Positions 14,341-20,238 of a stretch of DNA of 20,238 nucleotides are shown piece by piece. The translations under genes and the position numbers were made by a program. The DNA lies in the NCBI GenBank assembly GCA_002409975.1, contig DHOO01000116.1, positions 1-20,238 of the forward strand, read 5' to 3'. Every line of letters starts with the position of its first letter. Within the stretch, counting starts at the first letter, position 1. The stretch comes from Firmicutes bacterium UBA5388 (GTDB lineage: Bacteria > Bacillota > UBA4882 > UBA10575). The notes below the pieces were generated by a model. That model did not search any database. It saw only the letters and a program-made list of their open reading frames with translations, and was not told the origin of the DNA.

Positions 14341-15750
14341 ATGGGGTTAACTTTAAAGGAAACAAAAATCGCCGCTGATGGGAGATTTCTTTATTTAGTC
14401 GATAATGAACGGGGAGAAAAACAGTTATTGGAACCTCTAAATCTCACCCTTTCTTCGAAAGAAAGGATGTATATTGAGCTGTTATCGGATCTTAGGCAAA
14501 TTATTCAAAAGCCACTTGATATTAAAGGTAAATTAAAGATTGTTTGTTACCTGGGGATCGTAAAGTTTAAAGAAGAGACTTGTCTAATGTTTTCCTATGA
14601 TGATGAGTTATGGAAGAATTGGCCAAGGAAAGGGTTAAAGGTGTATTCTCCACGAGAAGTAGCGGAAGCAGCAATTGCGATGCTGGGACTGGTGGAGATT
14701 GCGGAAGAAACAGAACTGGCTTTTGGAGGATTTTTTCCTGGGGATCTTTTTCCTTTAGGTTCAGGTGGGTGGGGGATGTTGGACCCCAGGATTCAGAATC
14801 TTTTAGCTCCTTACCGAAGAGGTGGGGAGGATCGAGAGTATTACTCCCCGCCTGAAGTTATTGCCGGGTCTTCTTGGTCCGCAAAGTCTTATCTTTATAC
14901 TTTAGGTCTTACGATGTATTCTTTAGTCACTGGAGTTTTTCCCTTTCCTTTGGAAAACAGGAGAGAGACAGTTACGGCTATTTTGCAAGAAGAACCAATC
15001 GACCCCCGCTATTATCAAGGGGAAATCGGAGAAGGTTTGGCTATACTTATTTTAAAAATGCTTAAGAAAAAAGTAGAATTGAGACCAGATCATGATTATT
15101 TAAAAAAAGAATTTGGTAGAATAGTAGAGACTGGCAGTTTTGATGCTAGTCCAGAAGAAGGAATTAAATTTAGAGAAGAAGCGGTGCTTGTTAAGAAAAA
15201 AGTGGAGCAGAAAAGGAAGAGGTACTGGCGTTGGCAAAGATTTAAATGGCCGTCAGCCATTGCCGCAGTAGCCCTTATTTTCTTTATTATGCTCTCTCGT
15301 GGAGGCTATGAGGAGAAAATTACTCCTGAGACTAAACCACTAGAAGTGGTTAACATCTTTTATGAGGGGATTAAAAACCTTGATACTTTACAATTAGAAG
15401 AACCCCTGGCTAAAGGGGTGGGAAAGGAATTCGTAAATATGGTTACTTTTCTGCATGTTACTTCAAAGATGCGCCAAGCTTACGAATTATTAAACACTCC
15501 CTTTTTAGTGATGGAGGAGGTAACAATTGAGGAAGATAAGAACTCGACAAGTGAAGCCCCTTCTTATACTGTGAACTATCGATTAAAGATCTTTGAAGGA
15601 GGGGAGTACAGAATTCAAGAACGTCAGGACCGGTTGGTACTGAAACGGGTAAAAAAGGAGTGGCGGATCGGGGATTTAGACTCGCAAGTGCTCACTGAAA
15701 AGTTAGAGCCAATTTTGGGGGAAGACCCTTCGCAGGCTCTTGACAGATAG
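14341..15750 (+). CDS. Membrane pseudokinase with extracytoplasmic domain
   Basis: The N-terminal ~265 residues are related to serine/threonine protein kinases but look inactive. The clear matches are the later subdomains: YYSPPEVIAG (like the APE segment, Glu172), LYTLGLTMYSLVTGVFPF (subdomain IX) and a late Arg (ELRPD, R248). By eye HRDLKPEN aligns with FGGFFPGD (128-135), so the catalytic Asp is Gly130. The DFG segment reads DPR (148-150). The structural Asp of subdomain IX is Tyr184. No glycine loop or VAIK lysine is recognisable. A basic coiled stretch (280-302) leads to one membrane segment (304-320), followed by ~150 residues outside the cell with an alpha-plus-beta pattern like NTF2-type folds. 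I start at ATG 14341, seven bases after GGAGGG; ATG 14338 is the alternative. Bacillus has a kinase, YabT, beside spoIIE, and a distant relation is possible. Confidence 0.72.
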   Translation: MGLTLKETKIAADGRFLYLVDNERGEKQLLEPLNLTLSSKERMYIELLSDLRQIIQKPLDIKGKLKIVCYLGIVKFKEETCLMFSYDDELWKNWPRKGLKVYSPREVAEAAIAMLGLVEIAEETELAFGGFFPGDLFPLGSGGWGMLDPRIQNLLAPYRRGGEDREYYSPPEVIAGSSWSAKSYLYTLGLTMYSLVTGVFPFPLENRRETVTAILQEEPIDPRYYQGEIGEGLAILILKMLKKKVELRPDHDYLKKEFGRIVETGSFDASPEEGIKFREEAVLVKKKVEQKRKRYWRWQRFKWPSAIAAVALIFFIMLSRGGYEEKITPETKPLEVVNIFYEGIKNLDTLQLEEPLAKGVGKEFVNMVTFLHVTSKMRQAYELLNTPFLVMEEVTIEEDKNSTSEAPSYTVNYRLKIFEGGEYRIQERQDRLVLKRVKKEWRIGDLDSQVLTEKLEPILGEDPSQALDR

Positions 15751-15768
15751 ATACCAGTGGGATAATAT
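15740..15768 (+). promoter_or_regulatory. Candidate promoter of hpt
   Basis: A perfect TTGACA (15740-15745) overlaps the end of the pseudokinase gene. TAATAT (15763-15768) lies 17 bases downstream, and GATAAT (15761-15766) at 15 bases is the alternative. A perfect TATAAT at 15775-15780 is too far from this -35 to pair with it. It would leave a leader of about 110-120 bases before hpt. Confidence 0.5.
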
Positions 15769-15893
15769 TCTTAGTATAATATTTTTCAATCGTTCCCCTG
15801 ACTTTATCACTTAGGCAATTCCTTAACCTACGGGATAATAAAGGAATGATAAGTTTCGGAAACGAAAAATCTTATTATTCAGGAGGGAAATCG

Positions 15894-16433
15894 GTGAAAG
15901 AATTAGCAGAAATCTTGTTGAGCTCTGAAACTATTGCCGCCCGTGTTAAAGAGTTAGGGGCAGAAATTACTACGGATTACCAAGGTAAAGAAATAATTAT
16001 TATCGGTATTCTAAAGGGCGCTCTTCCGTTTATGGCTGACTTAATAAGAGAGATTAACATTCCATTAAAATATGATTTGATGGCGGTTTCCAGTTATGGT
16101 GTTTCAACAAAAACTTCTGGCGCTGTCCAGATTCTAAAAGATATTGAGATGGGAATTGAGGGGGAGCACGTCTTAGTAGTGGAAGATATTATCGATACTG
16201 GGTTAACCCTCAATTATCTGGTGGGAAATCTACTTTCACGTAAACCGGCCAGTTTGAAGATCTGTACTTTGCTTGATAAACCAAGTAGGCGTGAGGTGGA
16301 GATTTTTCCGCAATATAACGGGTTTACCATCCCCGATCGCTTTGTTGTGGGATATGGGCTTGATTATGCGGAGCGGTTTCGTCATCTACCAATGATTGGA
16401 GTACTTAAACCCGAAGTATATGAGAAGAAATGA
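15894..16433 (+). CDS. hpt: Hypoxanthine (guanine) phosphoribosyltransferase
   Basis: This enzyme salvages hypoxanthine and guanine by joining them to PRPP to give IMP and GMP. The PRPP-binding motif is VLVVEDIIDTGLT, with the acidic pair before the ID-TG loop. The ILKGALPFMADLIR and VVGYGLDYAERFRHLPMIGVLKPEVY segments match bacterial HPRT closely along the whole length. I start at GTG 15894, six bases after AGGAGGG, giving 179 aa, the normal size. The in-frame ATG at 15846 would add 16 residues unlike any HPRT and has no spaced ribosome binding site. It is followed by its own terminator and then by guaA and a purine permease, so three purine genes stand together. In Bacillus hpt lies between tilS and ftsH. 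Here it has moved away. Confidence 0.96.
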   Translation: MKELAEILLSSETIAARVKELGAEITTDYQGKEIIIIGILKGALPFMADLIREINIPLKYDLMAVSSYGVSTKTSGAVQILKDIEMGIEGEHVLVVEDIIDTGLTLNYLVGNLLSRKPASLKICTLLDKPSRREVEIFPQYNGFTIPDRFVVGYGLDYAERFRHLPMIGVLKPEVYEKK

Positions 16434-16457
16434 ACCACAGTTGGAACTGTGGTTTTT
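16433..16457 (+). terminator. Intrinsic terminator of hpt
   Basis: AACCACAGTT (16433-16442) and AACTGTGGTT (16445-16454) are exact complements and run into five T (16453-16457). The stem starts at the last base of the hpt stop codon. Confidence 0.85.
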
Positions 16458-16460
16458 ACC

Positions 16461-16562
16461 GTTGTCGTTTGCGCCGGCTACCGCCCGCACACATGAAATG
16501 ATGAAAATTGCGACGAGCCATGAGCGGTATTTGCCGGATTTTGAGACCTACGTTCGTAAGGT
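16461..16562 (+). promoter_or_regulatory. Structured guaA upstream region with long inverted repeat
   Basis: CCGGCTACCGC (16474-16484) pairs with GCGGTA plus GCCGG (16524-16537), leaving a three-base TTT bulge: 11 bp in total, in a G+C-rich block unlike its surroundings. The octamer GCGACGAG occurs at 16510-16517 and again at 16578-16585. The promoter candidate for guaA begins four bases after the stem. A small imperfect inverted repeat, CCTACG/CGTAAGG (16547-16561), fills the promoter spacer and could be an operator. No known riboswitch core is recognisable. Confidence 0.4.
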
Positions 16563-16568
16563 TATCAT
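16541..16568 (+). promoter_or_regulatory. Candidate promoter of guaA
   Basis: TTGAGA (16541-16546) and TATCAT (16563-16568) each match sigma-A consensus at five of six positions and are 16 bases apart. The transcript would start near 16575, about 50 bases before the TTG start of guaA, and the hpt terminator upstream supports a separate unit. Confidence 0.55.
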
Positions 16569-16626
16569 TTAACACGAGCGACGAGAGTATTTTCTGGTAA
16601 AGTAAGAAGGAGCGAGGTGGAAGTGG

Positions 16627-17961
16627 TTGTCAACCCGTGAAACCATTGTGGTGCTGGATCTTGCTTCCCCATATACTCTTTTACTGGCGAGAAGGATTAG
16701 GGAGGCTGGGGTTTTTTGCGAGATTCTTCCGTATAATATTGCACCGGAGAGGCTGAGCTCTCTTTCAGCTAAAGGAATAGTTCTCTCCGGAAAACCCAGT
16801 AGTTTAGTAGAACGAGGAGAACTAAAATGTAACCCGGAAATCTTTAATTTAGGAATACCGGTGCTGGGAATTGGCGCCGACGCACAGCAATTTTGTAGAG
16901 AGCATGGAGGGATGTTTTCTCCGGAACATCCTTCGACTTTTAATTCTCCCGCGGGTGTCGCGCTCTTAAAAAATTTTCTTTTTGAAAGCTGTCATTGTCA
17001 AAAGTTATGGACACCCCAATTATTTATTAAAGAACAAGAGGAAAAAATCCGTGAACGGGTGGGGGAGGAAAAAGTTCTTTGTGCGCTAAGCGGTGGGGTT
17101 GATTCTTCGGTGGCGGCTGTCTTAATTCATCGGGCGATTGGGGACCGGTTGGTCTGTGTTTTTGTTGATCATGGGTTACTTCGTAAACAGGAAGCTCAAC
17201 AAATACTCTCCATTTTTCGGGAGAAATTTAATCTTAACATAATTGGAGTGCAAGCTGCTACCCGTTTTTTGGAGCAATTAAAAGGGGTGATCGACCCGGA
17301 GGAAAAACGACGGGTTATTGGGCATGAGTTTATCGAGGTCTTTGAAGATGAAGCCGCTAAACTTGGGGAAATTAATTATCTGGTCCAAGGCACGCTTTAT
17401 CCGGATGTGCTTGAAAGTATCTCTGAACAAGGTTCGGCAGTAAAGATTAAAAGTCATCATAATGTAGGAGGATTACCTCCTAATCTCCGCTTTAAACTGT
17501 TGGAGCCTTTTCGGTTACTATTTAAGGACGAAGTTAGGGCGATTGGAGAGGAATTAGGACTTCCTAAAGAGATTGTGTGGCGTCATCCTTTTCCGGGACC
17601 GGGATTAGCTGTCCGTATCATTGGCGAAATTACTGAAGAGAAACTCGAAACCCTTCGTGAAGCTGACTACATTATGTTAGAGGAGATCAAGAAATCCGGA
17701 TATTATCAGCAATTATGGCAGGCGTTTGCAGTGTTAATGGATACGAAAAGCGTTGGAGTCGCTGGGGGAGAACGCACCTATGGACAGGTAGTAGCTTTAC
17801 GAGCGGTAACAAGCGAGGACGCGATGACTGCTGAATGGGGTAGACTTCCTTACGACTTATTGGAGAGGATTGCCCAACGAATTATTAATGAAGTTCCTGG
17901 TGTAAACCGAGTAGTTTATGATATTACCTCAAAACCCCCCGGCACAATTGAGTGGGAATAG
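16627..17961 (+). CDS. guaA: GMP synthetase with degenerate glutaminase domain
   Basis: GMP synthetase adenylylates XMP and aminates it to GMP. The normal bacterial enzyme is ~510-525 aa, with an N-terminal glutaminase domain that supplies ammonia. Here it is 444 aa. The synthetase half is complete: the PP-loop SGGVDSS (155-161), the FVDHGLLRK, QGTLYPDV and IKSHHNVGGLP segments, and the C-terminal dimerisation domain ending in TSKPPGTIEWE. The glutaminase half keeps its first part (GIVLSGKPSSL, NLGIPVLGI), but the nucleophile Cys of the GICYG motif is Gly83. About 77 residues between it and the triad His are absent. The HPE motif survives only as H101-P-S103, so the Glu is gone. The reading frame is intact and the flanks are normal, which argues against a dead gene. 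It should work only with free ammonia or a separate amidotransferase. The TTG start is six bases after GGAGCGAGGTGG. Confidence 0.93.
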   Translation: MSTRETIVVLDLASPYTLLLARRIREAGVFCEILPYNIAPERLSSLSAKGIVLSGKPSSLVERGELKCNPEIFNLGIPVLGIGADAQQFCREHGGMFSPEHPSTFNSPAGVALLKNFLFESCHCQKLWTPQLFIKEQEEKIRERVGEEKVLCALSGGVDSSVAAVLIHRAIGDRLVCVFVDHGLLRKQEAQQILSIFREKFNLNIIGVQAATRFLEQLKGVIDPEEKRRVIGHEFIEVFEDEAAKLGEINYLVQGTLYPDVLESISEQGSAVKIKSHHNVGGLPPNLRFKLLEPFRLLFKDEVRAIGEELGLPKEIVWRHPFPGPGLAVRIIGEITEEKLETLREADYIMLEEIKKSGYYQQLWQAFAVLMDTKSVGVAGGERTYGQVVALRAVTSEDAMTAEWGRLPYDLLERIAQRIINEVPGVNRVVYDITSKPPGTIEWE

Positions 17962-18194
17962 GTATAGCAGTTACTAATCATGCTTATTCCTAATATGAGA
18001 AAAGAAAGCTAGTTAAGAAGGACAGTTATTGGGTTAATTACTGTTAGCTGTCGGCATGAGTATAGCGCAGTGTCTAGGGACAAGCTATCAATTGAGAGGC
18101 CTAAGTGAGATGGGGGAAAAGAAAGGAGGCTCTTAATTAAGGGTTGATAAAATAAGGAGATCGAAAACCGGTAATATTTGGAGGTGCAATTAAA
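17962..18194 (+). other. Leader region of the purine permease gene
   Basis: 233 bases without a gene. A stem ATAGC (18062-18066) / GCTAT (18084-18088) encloses TGTC (18071-18074) / GACA (18079-18082) with a four-base TAGG loop. GACAG (18021-18025) can pair with CTGTC (18048-18052). The expected purine riboswitch core (the conserved loop and junction bases) is not present. No good sigma-A promoter and no terminator after guaA were seen, so the permease may be read through from guaA. Confidence 0.4.
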
Positions 18195-19517
18195 TTGTTT
18201 GAAAAATTGTTTAAACTAAAAGAAAACAAGACAACTATTCGTACTGAGATTTTGGCTGGTTTGACTACTTTTATGACGATGGCTTACATCATTGTCGTTA
18301 ATCCGGGAATTATTAGTGATACGGGGATGCCCTTTGAGGGAGTGATGATCGCTACTATTTTGTCGGCAGCCTTCGCTACTCTATTGATGGGTTTATTGGC
18401 TAACTATCCTTTTGCTTTAGCGCCGGGGATGGGTTTAAACGCTTATTTTACTTATAGTGTAGTTCTGGGGATGGGATATAGTTGGCAGGTAGCCTTGGGC
18501 GCGGTTTTCCTCTCTGGGGTGATCTTTATTCTGCTTAGTCTCTTTAAAGTAAGAGAAATGATTATTGATGCTGTTCCTTTGTCTGTTCGTTTTGCGATTA
18601 GTTCGGGTATTGGTCTTTTTATTGCTTTTATTGGTTTGAAAAACGCCGGTATTATAGTTGCTGATTCTGCAACTTTTATTAAGTTGGGTAATATTACTTC
18701 CGGTACTGCCTTGCTGGCCATTATTGGATTAACAATTACTGGGGTTCTCCTTTCCCTCAAAATCAGAGGCGGGATTCTTTATGGAATTTTGGGCACTACC
18801 TTAATTGGGGCTATCTTCTTTCCGGAGCTGGCCGAGACGAGGAACACAGTGCTGAATCCCCTGGCCTGGATCTCAATGCCCAATTGGCGAAGTTTTGGCG
18901 ATATTTTTATGAAGTTGGATATCAGAGGCGCCTTAAATATTGGCTTTTTCAATATTATATTTGCCTTCCTCTTTGTTGATCTGTTTGATACCATAGGAAC
19001 CTTGATTGGCATCTCTGAACGGGCTGGCTTCTTGAAAAATGGGAAGCTGGAACGAGGAACCGAGGCTTTATTATCAGATGCTGTTGGGACGGTAGCTGGC
19101 TCATTCTTAGGAACACCTACGGTTACTAGCTATATTGAATCAGCAGCTGGAGTGGCTTATGGAGGACGTACAGGTTTAACTGCGGTTTCGGTTGCCTTCT
19201 TCTTCCTGCTGTCATTGTTTTTCTCACCATTGGCCAGTGTGATCCCAGCGGCTGCTACTTCTCCGGCTTTAATAGTGGTAGGCGTGATGATGATGGGTAA
19301 TATCGGAAAGATAGATTGGGATGATTTTTCTGAAGCTTTGCCGGCATTTATTGCTATGGTTGCTATGCCTTTTACTTTTTCGATCGCCAATGGGATCGCT
19401 TTGGCTTTTATCTTGTATCCGATTATCAAACTAGTTACAGGTAAGGGTAAAGATGTTCATTTCCTAGCCTATATCCTATGTGCCCTTTTTATTATTAAAT
19501 TTGCCTTCTTAGGATAA
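18195..19517 (+). CDS. NCS2 family (AzgA/PbuG-type) hypoxanthine/guanine permease
   Basis: This is a membrane permease that imports purine bases, most likely hypoxanthine, guanine or adenine, with a proton. It has about 13-14 hydrophobic segments over 440 residues. The signatures of the AzgA branch are visible: TIRTEILAGLTTFMTMAYI near the start, ALAPGMGLNAYFTYSVVLG, the FLFVDLFDTIGTLIG segment and the GTPTVTSYIESAAGVAYGGRTGLTAV stretch with the substrate-site residues. The TTG start is eight bases after GGAGGTG. Its position behind hpt and guaA fits a salvage role: base imported here is substrate for Hpt. In Bacillus such genes are often under a guanine riboswitch, but none is recognisable here. 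The exact base preference cannot be told from sequence, so I give no gene symbol. A strong terminator follows. Confidence 0.93.
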   Translation: MFEKLFKLKENKTTIRTEILAGLTTFMTMAYIIVVNPGIISDTGMPFEGVMIATILSAAFATLLMGLLANYPFALAPGMGLNAYFTYSVVLGMGYSWQVALGAVFLSGVIFILLSLFKVREMIIDAVPLSVRFAISSGIGLFIAFIGLKNAGIIVADSATFIKLGNITSGTALLAIIGLTITGVLLSLKIRGGILYGILGTTLIGAIFFPELAETRNTVLNPLAWISMPNWRSFGDIFMKLDIRGALNIGFFNIIFAFLFVDLFDTIGTLIGISERAGFLKNGKLERGTEALLSDAVGTVAGSFLGTPTVTSYIESAAGVAYGGRTGLTAVSVAFFFLLSLFFSPLASVIPAAATSPALIVVGVMMMGNIGKIDWDDFSEALPAFIAMVAMPFTFSIANGIALAFILYPIIKLVTGKGKDVHFLAYILCALFIIKFAFLG

Positions 19518-19527
19518 AGAAGGAAAA

Positions 19528-19577
19528 AAGCTTAAAAAAGCGCTGCCAATTTTGGGGCGCTTTTTTTAATTAAGCTT
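19528..19577 (+). terminator. Strong terminator after the permease gene
   Basis: AAAAAAGCGC (19534-19543) pairs with GCGCTTTTTT (19557-19566), with CC/GG able to continue inside, and is followed by a T-run. The flanks AAGCTTAA (19528-19535) and TTAAGCTT (19570-19577) are also exact inverted copies, so the stem can be extended. The A-run before and T-run after allow it to work on both strands. Confidence 0.85.
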
Positions 19578-19839
19578 GATGCGCGCTAAACGTGGAAGAA
19601 GATCAAACTCATATTCGCACCCTTTATACAAAAATTAAGCTAAAATTAATCTCTATAAACTGGATGATAAATAAAACCCAGCTAAACATAAGGGATGGGA
19701 AAGATAAGAGCAAATTAGTAAGAATGATTGGAAGGCGCGAAATGTGAGATCGATGATAAAACTGCTATTTCTTGAAAGTATGATCACTTTAGGGTTGGGC
19801 AAAATAGCATAAACCATAATTATTTAAGGAGGTTAAATA
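19578..19839 (+). other. AT-rich intergenic region before the small CBM gene
   Basis: The gene-free stretch between the permease stop and the next start is 322 bases, of which the first 60 are the terminator. The rest shows no clear promoter: TTGAAA at 19772-19777 has no matching -10 at the right distance, and CATAAT (19815-19820) has no good -35. A 19-codon ORF (19754-19813) has no ribosome binding site. A sporulation sigma factor promoter is possible but cannot be assigned by eye. Confidence 0.45.
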
Positions 19840-20178
19840 ATGCCTAAAAGAAAACTGGAAGAGGTTGTAGATGGAATCTTTATGGAGCCTGTACCGATTA
19901 CTATGGGCGAAGAGGTTAAGTTGAAATATAAAGGTGGACTGGCTAAACAAGGCGCCACAAACATTTATCTACGTTCTGGTTATGGTTTTGAAGAGTGGAA
20001 AGATGTTCAGGATATTAAGATGAAAAAAAATCGGGATGGCAGTTGGGGAACTTCTTTAGTAGTCAATGACTCTACACGCTTAAATTTTTGTTTTCATGAT
20101 GGCGCGGATCACTGGGATAATAACTCTGGCCGTAACTGGAGTTACGAGATCCACGATGGTTCTTTAAGTGACCACTAA
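19840..20178 (+). CDS. Small stand-alone starch-binding-like (CBM25/CBM53-type) protein
   Basis: A 112-residue protein made up almost entirely of one beta-rich module (residues ~17-104) resembling carbohydrate-binding module family 25/53, which binds alpha-glucans when attached to amylases. The telling part is LNFCFHDGADHWDNNSGRNW near the C-terminus, the same order of hydrophobics, DG, W, DNN, G and aromatic as in starch-binding modules. An earlier IYLRSGYGFEEWKDVQDIKM also fits, with Trp53, Trp69, Trp92 and Trp100 as candidate sugar-stacking residues. There is no signal peptide, no membrane segment and no enzyme domain, so it should stay in the cytoplasm. A near-perfect AAGGAGGT lies seven bases before the ATG, which suggests high expression. 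Binding to intracellular glycogen-like polymer is an inference. It stands alone, with terminators on both sides. Confidence 0.72.
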   Translation: MPKRKLEEVVDGIFMEPVPITMGEEVKLKYKGGLAKQGATNIYLRSGYGFEEWKDVQDIKMKKNRDGSWGTSLVVNDSTRLNFCFHDGADHWDNNSGRNWSYEIHDGSLSDH

Positions 20179-20210
20179 ATAAAGGCCTTAACTAGGCTTT
20201 TATTTATTTT
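20177..20210 (+). terminator. Terminator of the small CBM gene
   Basis: Bases 20177-20188 pair with 20194-20205 through a 12-bp stem (one G-T pair) around a five-base loop, followed by a T-rich tail. The first base pair lies inside the stop codon of the gene. Confidence 0.75.
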
Positions 20211-20238
20211 TTAGGTAGTCGCCCACCCCAGCTTTGCT

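Noticed and set aside
16547..16561. PurR box pair at guaA
   Set aside because: Only a five-base CGAAC core on one strand is present. The second inverted box at the usual spacing is missing.
16627..17010. guaA as a pseudogene or two frameshifted pieces
   Set aside because: The frame is open from a well-placed TTG to the canonical C-terminus, all synthetase motifs are intact, and the degenerate part still aligns in frame on both sides of the missing segment, so an in-frame loss fits better than decay.
17962..18194. Guanine (purine) riboswitch ahead of the permease
   Set aside because: The conserved junction and loop-loop bases of the purine aptamer could not be found. Only unrelated small stems are present.
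19754..19813. 19-codon ORF before the CBM gene
   Set aside because: No ribosome binding site and no recognisable pattern. Short ORFs like this are expected by chance in AT-rich DNA.

Overview
The window looks like a chromosomal segment of a spore-forming, low-to-mid G+C member of the Firmicutes, most likely class Clostridia. The base composition appears to be in the mid-40s % G+C by eye. The evidence is spoIIE with a Spo0A-type promoter, the spoIIE-tilS-ftsH order familiar from Bacillus and Clostridia, many TTG and GTG starts behind strong GGAGG-type ribosome binding sites, and the UPF0210 plus ACT-domain pair typical of Firmicutes. A Peptococcaceae-like organism is plausible but cannot be fixed from these genes alone. 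No phage, insertion sequence with a transposase, CRISPR array, tRNA or rRNA was seen.

Layout. Bases 1-107 are the end of something structured that closes with a terminator. Bases 176-2417 hold a D-alanyl-D-alanine carboxypeptidase and, one base later, a YkvI-type membrane protein. Bases 2454-9533 are a plus-strand run of spoIIE (sporulation phosphatase), tilS (tRNA-Ile lysidine synthetase), ftsH (membrane AAA protease) and an LCP-family cell-wall ligase. Strong hairpins lie just upstream of the ribosome binding sites of spoIIE, tilS and the LCP gene. An intergenic region (9534-9827) carries a ~116-nt imperfect palindrome that looks like a small non-coding repeat. comB (2-phosphosulfolactate phosphatase) follows and converges, stop codon on stop codon, with a minus-strand group read as diguanylate cyclase, ACT-domain protein, UPF0210 protein (14013 to 10574). 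A 320-base divergent intergenic region then leads to a plus-strand membrane pseudokinase, hpt, guaA and an AzgA/PbuG-type purine permease. The window ends with a small stand-alone starch-binding-like (CBM25-type) protein.

How the genes fit together. There are three themes. The first is sporulation and envelope: dacF-like, spoIIE, ftsH, LCP, and possibly comB, because sulfolactate is a known spore component in Bacillus. The second is translation: tilS. The third is purine salvage: permease uptake of hypoxanthine or guanine, conversion to IMP or GMP by Hpt, and XMP to GMP by GuaA.

The most notable observation is that GuaA keeps an intact ATP-pyrophosphatase and dimerisation region, but its glutaminase domain lacks the catalytic Cys, lacks the triad Glu and is short by about 77 residues. 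It is therefore predicted to depend on ammonia or on a separate amidotransferase. Second in interest are a kinase-like membrane protein without catalytic residues and the palindromic repeat whose arm sequence recurs in the spoIIE leader hairpin. Several start codons were moved downstream of the longest ORF on ribosome-binding-site and family-alignment grounds.
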